The notes beneath the pieces were generated by a model, which saw nothing but the letters and a program-made list of their open reading frames with translations, did no database searches and was not told where the DNA came from. Of a stretch of DNA of 64,000 nt, positions 54,786-62,742 are shown in pieces. Source of the stretch: Solitalea longa. GTDB lineage: Bacteria; Bacteroidota; Bacteroidia; Sphingobacteriales; Sphingobacteriaceae. The first letter of the stretch is position 1; each line of letters opens with the position of its first letter. The stretch covers positions 1 through 64,000 of the forward strand of contig NZ_PQVF01000001.1 of assembly GCF_002920915.1 (NCBI RefSeq), written 5' to 3'. Made by a program: the position numbers and the translations under genes.

Positions 54786-56330
54786 ATGTCAGAAGTAACT
54801 ACCCTTGAAGGCTTGCATGAAGAGACTCATGTAGCCCATCATATAAAAAATCCACCTGAATGGAAAGCATGGCAAAAAGTGGCTTTCCGAATTTCATTTG
54901 TATTCTTTTCTCTTTTGTGTGTGCCAACGAATCTTGCATGGTATACCCGATTGTTTAGTATCGATTTTGCTCATTTTCAGTGGCGTATTTTTTATGAGTT
55001 TGCCAATTTCTCCACCAACTTTTACAGGGTCAGTTCAGAAAGCGGCAGATGGGGAATAGCTAGTTATGTAAACTGGCTGATCGTGCTGATCATCGCTGTT
55101 GTGATAGGTCTGACCTGGGGTTTGTTCGATAAAAAAAGAAAGCAGTATAATGTTCTTTATTACTGGTTGCGCGTAATTGTTCGTTACAGGATCGCTGTTG
55201 GTATTATCGCTTTCGGTTTTATCAAACTGTTCCCCACCCAAATGCCTTATCCTTCACTCAGTGTATTTAATACGAATTTCGGCGACCTGATGCCCGAAAA
55301 ACTTTATTGGGCTTCTGTTGGTATTGTTCCTGCGTACGAAGTTTTCCTGGGTTTTGTTGAAGTGTTTGGCGGGGCCTTGTTATTCTTCAGAAGGACATCT
55401 GCTCTCGGCGCAATTATTATAGGAGGCATCTCCATAAATATTGCCTATGCAAATCATGCTTACGATGGCGGGGTACATGTTTACAGTGCATTTTTTGCCT
55501 TGTTATCCTTATTTATTCTTGCTGATCACCTTCCGGCAATCTGGAATCTCCTTATCAAGGAACGTGATACTGTGCCTGTACAACATTATCCCACATTAAC
55601 TAAAGTTCAGCGATATATCTCATTAGGTGTGAAGTATGCAATTGTGCTAAGTTATACCGTGGTGTTTTTCTATTTCAGGTTGTATAATCATTTGTATCTC
55701 CATTATGATAAAGAGCCTGCAACAGCCGGATTAAGTGGAACAACAGGTTATTATAATGTAACGGAATTTAAAATCAACAATGTATCCATCCCCTATTCTC
55801 CTTTAGACTCCTTGCGGTGGCAGGATGCAATTTTTGAAAAATGGTCAACATTTACGTTTAAAGTGAATCGCCCGGTAAAGATCGACCTATCTAATGGAAG
55901 CTCTCAAAAGAAAGATATAGACAGAAATTATGAGCTTTCGGGCTCAGCAGGCGGCAGAAGATTCTTTTATTATGATGCCGATACGGTAAACCATATTCTC
56001 TATTTACAGGATAAAAATACGGGAACTTCTGAGGAAGGCGGCGCGGCTGCCGGAGGTGCAAGAAATAATGCCCGCAGAGGTGAGGGAAATTCTTCCAATC
56101 AAAATTCAGCAAGATCAGGAGGCAGAGCGTCTGGTGCTGGAAGGGGCCGCAGGCAATCTGATGCCAAAGGAGAAAAACTGGTTTTACATTATACCAGACC
56201 AAGCGATTCAAGGATTATATTATCGGGAGTAAATGACAAGAAAGATTCAATTTATGTGGTTCTTGACAGAGTTGAAAAGCGATATCCGATAGTTGAAGGA
56301 CGCCGTTACGCACAAACATTCACTCCTTAA
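54786..56330 (+). CDS. DoxX-like membrane protein, second of two, with RG-rich insert
   Basis: 514 residues and the same plan as the previous gene: IRFVF-type first TM, LRVIVRYRIAVGIIAFGFIKLF, and C-terminal GYYNVTEFKINNVSIPYSPL. The two clearly arose by tandem duplication. Between two C-terminal strands it has an extra stretch of about 40 residues (roughly 418-458, nt 56038-56160) rich in Gly, Ala, Arg, Asn and Ser (AGGARNNARRGEGNSSNQ) that the first copy lacks. The start is 10 bases after the first copy ends. Probably an inner-membrane partner in electron transfer to quinone; inferred. Confidence 0.78.
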   Translation: MSEVTTLEGLHEETHVAHHIKNPPEWKAWQKVAFRISFVFFSLLCVPTNLAWYTRLFSIDFAHFQWRIFYEFANFSTNFYRVSSESGRWGIASYVNWLIVLIIAVVIGLTWGLFDKKRKQYNVLYYWLRVIVRYRIAVGIIAFGFIKLFPTQMPYPSLSVFNTNFGDLMPEKLYWASVGIVPAYEVFLGFVEVFGGALLFFRRTSALGAIIIGGISINIAYANHAYDGGVHVYSAFFALLSLFILADHLPAIWNLLIKERDTVPVQHYPTLTKVQRYISLGVKYAIVLSYTVVFFYFRLYNHLYLHYDKEPATAGLSGTTGYYNVTEFKINNVSIPYSPLDSLRWQDAIFEKWSTFTFKVNRPVKIDLSNGSSQKKDIDRNYELSGSAGGRRFFYYDADTVNHILYLQDKNTGTSEEGGAAAGGARNNARRGEGNSSNQNSARSGGRASGAGRGRRQSDAKGEKLVLHYTRPSDSRIILSGVNDKKDSIYVVLDRVEKRYPIVEGRRYAQTFTP

Positions 56331-56351
56331 TCATTCATAAATCAAACGTAC

Positions 56352-57383
56352 ATGACGCGTTCAGTTATTGTTTTAAGTGGACTTTTTGCAGCAGTTATTG
56401 CAGGCTGTTCGCAACCGAAAAAAGGAGATACCGTTACCATTACGGGCACGGTATCTGGCGATGCCAAAGTGATCTATCTAGAAAATTACGCCAACAGGGT
56501 ATTCCATGTTATTGATTCGAGCAAGGTGGGGAATGGAACGTTTCAGTTTACTTTAAATGTGCCTGTGCCCGAATATTATGGCTTGTCAGTGGATACATCG
56601 GCTCTGGCTGCATTATCAGGACAACGCCATCCGGATACAGGTACGCTTCCTTTTTTTATTGAGAAAGGAGATCGGATCACAGTTGAATTTGATACACTGA
56701 ATAACTTTAAAAATTCAACCATCACTGGCTCAGCGGCAACAGATCTGTATAGAGGCCTTCGTAAAGACAGCACTATTAAGATCCAGGATTTTATAAAAGA
56801 ACACCCTGCATCCATTGTCTCGGCATTTGCATTATTCCGTCATTATACCGGCCAGCTGTCGATAGACGAAATTCAAAAGAATATTGCTTTGCTGGACACA
56901 TCGCTGACTAAAACGCAATATGTTCAGCAACTGAACAGGCTTGTAAACACCGCCCAGGTGGGTACAAAAGCTATAGATTTTACATTACCTGATGTAAATG
57001 GCAAACCTATCAGCCTTTCAGAAAAGATTGGAAAAAATTACGTCTTGCTTGAGTTCTGGGCATCATGGTGCCCGGTGTGCAGAAAAGAGAATCCAAACCT
57101 GGTTAAGAATTACCTGAAATATAAAGACAAAGGGTTTGATGTTTTCGCTGTATCGCTGGATAAGAACAAAGAAGCATGGCAGAAGGCCATTAAAGATTTC
57201 GGGTTGAAATGGACACAAGTATCAGATCTCAAATTATGGAATGATACCGCTATCCAACTTTATGGTTTCAGAGGAACTCCTTCTAACGTCCTTATTGATC
57301 CGCAAGGGAATATTATTGCCAGAAACCTGTTTGGCGATAGATTGAGTAAGAAACTTGAGGAAGTACTGCCTGAAAAAATCTAA
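56352..57383 (+). CDS. TlpA-like thioredoxin lipoprotein, first of two
   Basis: 343 residues with a lipoprotein signal (AVIAGCSQ). The N-terminal DUF4369-like beta domain (VTITGTVSGDAKVIYLENY) precedes a redoxin fold with Cys240-Pro-Val-Cys243 (SWCPVCRKENPN). Such proteins reduce disulfides in the periplasm or at the membrane. The CPVC active site is between CPPC and CPYC in redox type. Nearly identical layout to the next gene. It fits handling of thiol-linked substrates in this locus. Confidence 0.9.
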   Translation: MTRSVIVLSGLFAAVIAGCSQPKKGDTVTITGTVSGDAKVIYLENYANRVFHVIDSSKVGNGTFQFTLNVPVPEYYGLSVDTSALAALSGQRHPDTGTLPFFIEKGDRITVEFDTLNNFKNSTITGSAATDLYRGLRKDSTIKIQDFIKEHPASIVSAFALFRHYTGQLSIDEIQKNIALLDTSLTKTQYVQQLNRLVNTAQVGTKAIDFTLPDVNGKPISLSEKIGKNYVLLEFWASWCPVCRKENPNLVKNYLKYKDKGFDVFAVSLDKNKEAWQKAIKDFGLKWTQVSDLKLWNDTAIQLYGFRGTPSNVLIDPQGNIIARNLFGDRLSKKLEEVLPEKI

Positions 57384-57396
57384 ATCATTAGTAAAA

Positions 57397-58425
57397 ATGA
57401 GAAAACTGAAAAGTTTAATCTGGCTGTTGTGCTTGATCCCTGTTTTCGCTTCGGCCCAAACCCAAAATTCTGTGCTAACTATCAGTGGCACCGTTGCAGG
57501 GAACGCTAAAGTGATCTATTTGCAGAATTATAGACTACGGACCTTCCATGTTCTTGATTCGGCGAAGGTAATTGATGGTAAATTTCAGTTTTCCAGAAAG
57601 CTGCAGTACCCTGAAGTATACGGGCTTGCTGTTGACACAGCGGCTCTGGCAGCGGTAACTGGGCAGCAGCATCCGGATGCCGAAACACTTCCAATTTTCT
57701 TTGACGATGATAAGAGTGTAAAGGTAGAATTTGACGCTGATAATCATTTTCAAAATTCACAAGTAATAGGATCGGCCGCTACGGAAATTTATCAGCAGTT
57801 CAGAGGAAACAGAAGTTCCGGACTGGAGGAATTCATTAAGAAAAACGCTAAATCTATCGTTCCTGCTTATGTTCTGTATCGCAATTATTCAAGCTTTCTC
57901 CAACCAAAAGAACTGGAAAAATACCTTTCACTTCTGGACCCTTCGTTGGCAGAAACACAATACGTGAAAGATCTTGAAAAGCTTGTAGGCATAGCTCCTA
58001 TTGGGTCCAAAGCGATCGATTTCTCACTGCCCGACATCAACGGAAAACCCGTAAAGCTTTCAGATAAGCTGGGCAAAAACTACGTTTTGCTTGAATTCTG
58101 GGCGGGCTGGTGTCCGGTTTGCCGGTTTGAAAATCCAAACTTGGTTAAGAATTATCAAAAGTATAAAGACAAAGGCTTTGATGTTTTCGGAGTTTCCCTC
58201 GATAAGAATAAAGAATCCTGGCTAAAAGCAATAAAGGACTTCGGATTGGATTGGACCCAGGTTTCAGATTTGAGTTTATGGGATAATTCTGCCGCTCAAC
58301 TATATGGCTTCAGAGCTTTGCCAGCAAGCATTTTGATAGATCCGCAAGGAACTATTATCGCGAAAAACCTCATCGGTGAAGCACTGGACAAAAAGCTGGC
58401 TGAGCTTCTTTCAACCTCTAAATAA
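57397..58425 (+). CDS. TlpA-like thioredoxin, second of two
   Basis: 342 residues from ATG 57397, where a proper signal peptide (MRKLKSLIWLLCLIPVFASA) begins; a start at 57355 would overlap the previous gene and precede the signal. DUF4369-like domain, then Cys239-Pro-Val-Cys242 (GWCPVCRFENPN). It ends with TIIAKNLIGEALDKKLAELL. It differs from the first copy in being a soluble periplasmic protein instead of a lipoprotein. Tandem duplicate, so the two could act as an exchange pair. Confidence 0.9.
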   Translation: MRKLKSLIWLLCLIPVFASAQTQNSVLTISGTVAGNAKVIYLQNYRLRTFHVLDSAKVIDGKFQFSRKLQYPEVYGLAVDTAALAAVTGQQHPDAETLPIFFDDDKSVKVEFDADNHFQNSQVIGSAATEIYQQFRGNRSSGLEEFIKKNAKSIVPAYVLYRNYSSFLQPKELEKYLSLLDPSLAETQYVKDLEKLVGIAPIGSKAIDFSLPDINGKPVKLSDKLGKNYVLLEFWAGWCPVCRFENPNLVKNYQKYKDKGFDVFGVSLDKNKESWLKAIKDFGLDWTQVSDLSLWDNSAAQLYGFRALPASILIDPQGTIIAKNLIGEALDKKLAELLSTSK

Positions 58426-58445
58426 AACATACCTAATTCATTAAA

Positions 58446-59708
58446 ATGCAACTAACAGAACAATCCCTGACAACAGAGATCAACGATATTCCAAAGAAAA
58501 AAACAAAAAAGGCCAGCACGCTCCTGATAGCAGTATCAGCACTTGGCTACTTCGTTGATGTGTATGACATGATGCTATTTACCGTTGTACGGAAGAAAAG
58601 CCTGCTTGCAATGGGGATAGCCGACGCCGACACTTTATCTATTGGCTTGAGGCTCTTAAATTTCCAAACTCTGGGCCTGTTGCTTGGGGGAATCTTCTGG
58701 GGAATATTAGGCGATAAAAAGGGTCGGTTAACGGTACTTTTTGGCTCTATTATTATCTATTCATCTGCAAATGTGCTAAATGGATTTGCTACTACCATCT
58801 GGCAGTATGAACTATTACGTGTAGTTGCAGGCTTTGGCCTTGCAGGTGAGCTGGGTGCCGGCATCACCATGGTAATGGAAACGATGGACAAGAAAAACAG
58901 GACGCTGGGTGCCACATTTGTAGCAAGTGTAGGATTGCTGGGGGCAATAGTTGCAGGATATGTTGGCCAACATTTCGATTGGCGCCTCTCGTTTATCATT
59001 GGTGGTGCAATGGGTTTCCTACTCCTTCTTTTACGGGTAGGCGTTTTTGAGTCGGGTATGTACAATAACATTAAAGAAAAGGATATAGAGAAAGGGAATT
59101 TCTTAAAACTTTTCACTTCATGGAGCAAGTTCAGTCGCTATGGAAAATCTATTCTTGTAGGTCTCCCCTCGTATTTTGTACTGGGACTATTATTAACGAT
59201 TGCTCCTGAATTCGCACAAACTATCGGCATCACAGAAAAGATCAATACCGGACAAACGATGATGTACTGTTTCGCAGGCTTCTGTTCCGCTGATATTATT
59301 TGCGGACTGATCAGTCAGCGCTTGCAAAGCCGGAAGACCGTCTTCTATCTATTCAATATTCTCTGCCTTATTTCTACACTTGTTTTCTTCTATTACCCAA
59401 CTGATTCGATCAGCGGATTATATGCAAAATACTTCCTTGCAGGTCTAGGTATCGGCTATTTTGCGATGCTGGTTACCAATGCTTCGGAACAGTTCGGTAC
59501 AAACTACCGCGCAACAGTGGCTATCACCGTTCCCAATTTTATACGTGGTGCCCTGATCCCGATCGCATTTGTATTTGAATCTGTTCGTGGAAGCCTTGGC
59601 CTTATCAATGGAGCAGCCCTTATTGGCGTTTCTACTGTTATTATCGCCCTTTTGGCAACCTGGTTTACGAAGGAAACCTTTAACAAAAACCTTGACTATA
59701 CCGAATAA
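58446..59708 (+). CDS. Major facilitator superfamily transporter (metabolite/H+ symporter type)
   Basis: 420 residues, 12 TM helices. MFS signature GDKKGR between TM2 and TM3, and LLRVVAGFGLAGELGAGITM in TM4, typical of the aromatic acid/dicarboxylate and sugar-acid symporter branches. The N-terminal tail is Lys-rich. It probably imports the compound released in the periplasm into the cytosol, where the dioxygenase and rhodanese act. Substrate unknown. Confidence 0.87.
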   Translation: MQLTEQSLTTEINDIPKKKTKKASTLLIAVSALGYFVDVYDMMLFTVVRKKSLLAMGIADADTLSIGLRLLNFQTLGLLLGGIFWGILGDKKGRLTVLFGSIIIYSSANVLNGFATTIWQYELLRVVAGFGLAGELGAGITMVMETMDKKNRTLGATFVASVGLLGAIVAGYVGQHFDWRLSFIIGGAMGFLLLLLRVGVFESGMYNNIKEKDIEKGNFLKLFTSWSKFSRYGKSILVGLPSYFVLGLLLTIAPEFAQTIGITEKINTGQTMMYCFAGFCSADIICGLISQRLQSRKTVFYLFNILCLISTLVFFYYPTDSISGLYAKYFLAGLGIGYFAMLVTNASEQFGTNYRATVAITVPNFIRGALIPIAFVFESVRGSLGLINGAALIGVSTVIIALLATWFTKETFNKNLDYTE

Positions 59709-59714
59709 ACAGCT

Positions 59715-60317
59715 ATGGAAACGACTAATATTAAACGTTTAAGAGACTTCGTTACTGCATTCGCGTCGTTACTGGATCAGAACCCAAAAGAACCTGAAAT
59801 ACTTGAAAAAGGAAGTGAGCTGCTGAGGGAGCTAATTAAAACAGACGATTGGCTTCCGAATGAATTTGCCCAGCCACATCCTCAGTATTACCAGCAATAT
59901 CTTCTGCATAGCGATTCTCTGGAGCGGTTTTCGGTGGTGAGCTTTGTATGGGGACCTGGTCAGACTACACCAATACACAATCATACGGTTTGGGGTCTGG
60001 TGGGCGTACTAAGGGGCGCTGAGTTTGCACAAAACTATCAGGAACAAGAAGGTCATCTGCTTAAATCAGGCAATGTTGAAACGTTAACCCAAGGCCGGGT
60101 GGAACCCGTTTCACCAACCGTTGGCGACCTTCACAAGGTGTCCAATGCGTTTGATGATCAGGTTTCTATCAGTATTCATGTGTATGGTGCTAATATCGGT
60201 GCAGTGAACCGTTCCGTGTTTTATGAGGATGGCAGCTCCAAACCTTTTATATCAGGTTACTCAAATAAAGTGATCCCCAATATCTGGGACAGGTCTGTAG
60301 AATTAAGAACAAACTAA
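59715..60317 (+). CDS. Thiol dioxygenase, Gln-type (cysteine dioxygenase family; possibly 3-mercaptopropionate dioxygenase)
   Basis: 200 residues, cupin fold. Iron ligands His88 and His90 (PIHNHTVWG) and His140 (DLHKVS). The Ser153-His155-Tyr157 triad is intact. Where rat cysteine dioxygenase has the substrate-binding Arg60 (YTRNLV), this protein reads YQQYLL with Gln61. Known Gln-type bacterial enzymes prefer 3-mercaptopropionate to cysteine. The Cys of the Cys-Tyr crosslink is Gly. It would oxidise a thiol to a sulfinic acid with O2. It overlaps the rhodanese gene by one base (TAATG). Confidence 0.9.
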   Translation: METTNIKRLRDFVTAFASLLDQNPKEPEILEKGSELLRELIKTDDWLPNEFAQPHPQYYQQYLLHSDSLERFSVVSFVWGPGQTTPIHNHTVWGLVGVLRGAEFAQNYQEQEGHLLKSGNVETLTQGRVEPVSPTVGDLHKVSNAFDDQVSISIHVYGANIGAVNRSVFYEDGSSKPFISGYSNKVIPNIWDRSVELRTN

Positions 60318-61948
60318 TGACAACAGCATCTATTTTATCTTCAATGTCAGTTACACAAATTCCTACATTATCTTATCCGGATATCCGCTATGCGCTTTTA
60401 AATCGTTACGAAATTGCGATTCTGGATGTGAGAGAAGAAGCTCCTTTTGCAGAGGCGCATCCGCTATTTGCAGCAAACCTGCCTTGGTCGAAGATCGAAA
60501 CAGAAGTTTATAACCGTATTCCCAACAAGGATCCATTTTTGGTAGTTTACGATGATGGCGAAGGCCTTGCCGTTCCTGCTGCAAAGAAATTGATAAACCT
60601 TGGCTATTCGAATGTTTACCTCCTCGAAGGAGGTTTGGATGGATGGCGCAATGCTGGAGGAGAAATATTCAGAGATGTAAACTCCCCAAGCAAAGCCTTT
60701 GGCGAACTGGTAGAATCGAAACGTCACACCCCATCGCTTTCAGCAGCTGAAGTTCAGCAGCTAATTGATAATAAAGAAGATATAGTGGTGATGGATGTTC
60801 GCCGCTTTGATGAATACAATACGATGAGTATTCCAACCGGGATAAGTGTCCCGGGAGCCGAATTGGTTTTGCGTGCACGTGAACTGGCCCCAAATGTGAC
60901 AACAAAGATCATCGTTAATTGTGCAGGACGAACAAGAAGTATTATTGGCACCCAGTCTTTGATTAATGCAGGAATTCCAAATTCCGTTGCAGCGCTACGA
61001 AATGGAACCATAGGATGGACACTTGCCGGTCAGCAACTTGAGCAGGGACAAGTACGTCGTTTTGCTGAAGAAATAAATAATACCATAGCTTCAGAAGCCT
61101 TGCAATTCAGCAGAAAGGTTGCAGATCTCGCCGGTGTCAAAAGAACAAACCTTAAACTCTTCAACACCCTCATAGCCCAAGCTGATCGTACCAATTATTG
61201 CTTTGATGTGCGTTCTCCGGAAGAGTATGCCGCAGGACATCTTCCTGGTTTCATCTCTGCTCCCGGTGGACAATTAGTTCAGGAAACAGACCATTATGCC
61301 CCAGTACGCGGAGCACGTGTTTCGCTTGCTGATGATAACGGAACCCGTGCAAACATGACTGCTTCCTGGCTGGCTCAAATGGGCTGGGATGTCTATGTTA
61401 TTGATGATATTACCAAAGATGATCTGACTGAGACCGGTAATAGCAAAACTCTTTTACCCCCATTGCCGGAACTGGATGATAGTCAACTGATTTCAGCGGA
61501 AGAATTATTCTTGAGTCTTCAGGAGATCAATGATATTGTATTAATTGACCTGGGAACAGCTAAGGAATATATAAATGGTCATATTCCGGGATCATGGTTT
61601 GTTTTGAGATCGCAACTGGACTTCAGGATCAAAGAGCTTCCGTTTGCTGAATCCTATGTTCTTATCTCTCCGGATGGTATTTCAGCCTCTTTCGCTCTAC
61701 CTGAATTACAGGAAATCACCCAGAGTAAAGTATTGGTATTGGATGGTGGGACGAAGGCTTGGACAGATAAGAAATTTAAGTTGAAGTCGGGAGAGACGAA
61801 CATCGCTTCACCAATGATTGATCGATACAGACGCCCTTATGAAGGAACTGACAATGCAGTAGAAGCTATGCAGGCTTACCTTGATTGGGAGTATGGCTTA
61901 GTGGACCAGTTGGATCGTGATGGCACTCATGGCTTTTTTGTGATTTAA
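60317..61948 (+). CDS. Four-domain rhodanese-like sulfurtransferase
   Basis: 543 residues, four rhodanese modules at about 15-120, 140-245, 275-368 and 390-490. Only the second has the catalytic Cys (Cys202 in IIVNCAGRTRS). The equivalent loops read VVYDDGEGLA in module 1, VSLADDNGTRAN in module 3 and VLISPDGISA in module 4, all without Cys. It is cytosolic. Rhodaneses transfer sulfane sulfur, for example from thiosulfate to cyanide or thiols. Inactive modules may bind partners. It is the immediate partner of the dioxygenase by gene overlap. Confidence 0.9.
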   Translation: MTTASILSSMSVTQIPTLSYPDIRYALLNRYEIAILDVREEAPFAEAHPLFAANLPWSKIETEVYNRIPNKDPFLVVYDDGEGLAVPAAKKLINLGYSNVYLLEGGLDGWRNAGGEIFRDVNSPSKAFGELVESKRHTPSLSAAEVQQLIDNKEDIVVMDVRRFDEYNTMSIPTGISVPGAELVLRARELAPNVTTKIIVNCAGRTRSIIGTQSLINAGIPNSVAALRNGTIGWTLAGQQLEQGQVRRFAEEINNTIASEALQFSRKVADLAGVKRTNLKLFNTLIAQADRTNYCFDVRSPEEYAAGHLPGFISAPGGQLVQETDHYAPVRGARVSLADDNGTRANMTASWLAQMGWDVYVIDDITKDDLTETGNSKTLLPPLPELDDSQLISAEELFLSLQEINDIVLIDLGTAKEYINGHIPGSWFVLRSQLDFRIKELPFAESYVLISPDGISASFALPELQEITQSKVLVLDGGTKAWTDKKFKLKSGETNIASPMIDRYRRPYEGTDNAVEAMQAYLDWEYGLVDQLDRDGTHGFFVI

Positions 61949-61969
61949 GGATTAATTAAAAACGATACT

Positions 61970-62740
61970 ATGAAAATGACAAGAGCCGTATTAACCGCAT
62001 TTTTATTATTCTTATCCCTTACCTTATTCGCGGAAACCACCCGGGCAGTAGTCAGAGCTCATGCAAAAGATGCCAAATTTATTGGTACCGGAATCGGCGG
62101 AGCTTATGTGGTCATCCGCAATGACCTTACAGGCGAGATCCTGGCAAAAGGACTTACAACCGGGGCTTCAGGCAATACAGAGCTGATCATGAATACCGCA
62201 ATAAAACGAAATGACCGCCTCACTGACGATCAGACGGCAAAGTTCATAGGTATTGTTGATATTGACGAACCGGTTTTTGTAACTATCGAGGTAACGGCTC
62301 CTGTTAACAGAAAAAATGCGGCGATAAAAGTAAGCACACAGGTATGGCTTATCCCCGGGAAACATATCGAAGGTGATGGTATTGTACTGGAAGTGCCCGG
62401 GTTTATCCTTGATGTTCTTGCTCCACAAACTCACCAGGTAATTCCTTCGGCCTCTTTAAAAGATAACAAGGTTCTTATTAAAGCCAACCTCGTGATGATG
62501 TGCGGTTGCGCCATCAGCAAAGGCGGTACATGGAATTCGGAGGATATTGAAGTTAAAGCAATTGTAAAACTCGAAGGCAAGAAACTAGCAGAGGTGCCGC
62601 TGCATATTACCGATCAGACTAACGTTTTCGAAGGAACTCTGGATGCTTCAGCTAAAGGAAATTATGAGCTTCAGTTGTACGCCTATGATCGAAAGACAGG
62701 CAACACAGGAGTGGATAAAGTCAATTTTGTAATTCAATAG
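61970..62740 (+). CDS. Periplasmic protein with CGC motif, unknown function
   Basis: 256 residues with a signal peptide (cleaved near FAETT). The rest is beta-rich, probably one or two immunoglobulin-like domains. The distinctive segment VMMCGCAISKGGTW holds Cys178 and Cys180, a Cys-x-Cys pair that could bind metal or a persulfide. The C-terminal part NYELQLYAYDRKTGNTGVD resembles a beta-sandwich. No named family. It sits between the rhodanese and the DASS transporter, two bases before the latter, so it may bind the transported anion or deliver sulfur. Role inferred from location only. Confidence 0.7.
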   Translation: MKMTRAVLTAFLLFLSLTLFAETTRAVVRAHAKDAKFIGTGIGGAYVVIRNDLTGEILAKGLTTGASGNTELIMNTAIKRNDRLTDDQTAKFIGIVDIDEPVFVTIEVTAPVNRKNAAIKVSTQVWLIPGKHIEGDGIVLEVPGFILDVLAPQTHQVIPSASLKDNKVLIKANLVMMCGCAISKGGTWNSEDIEVKAIVKLEGKKLAEVPLHITDQTNVFEGTLDASAKGNYELQLYAYDRKTGNTGVDKVNFVIQ

Positions 62741-62742
62741 AA

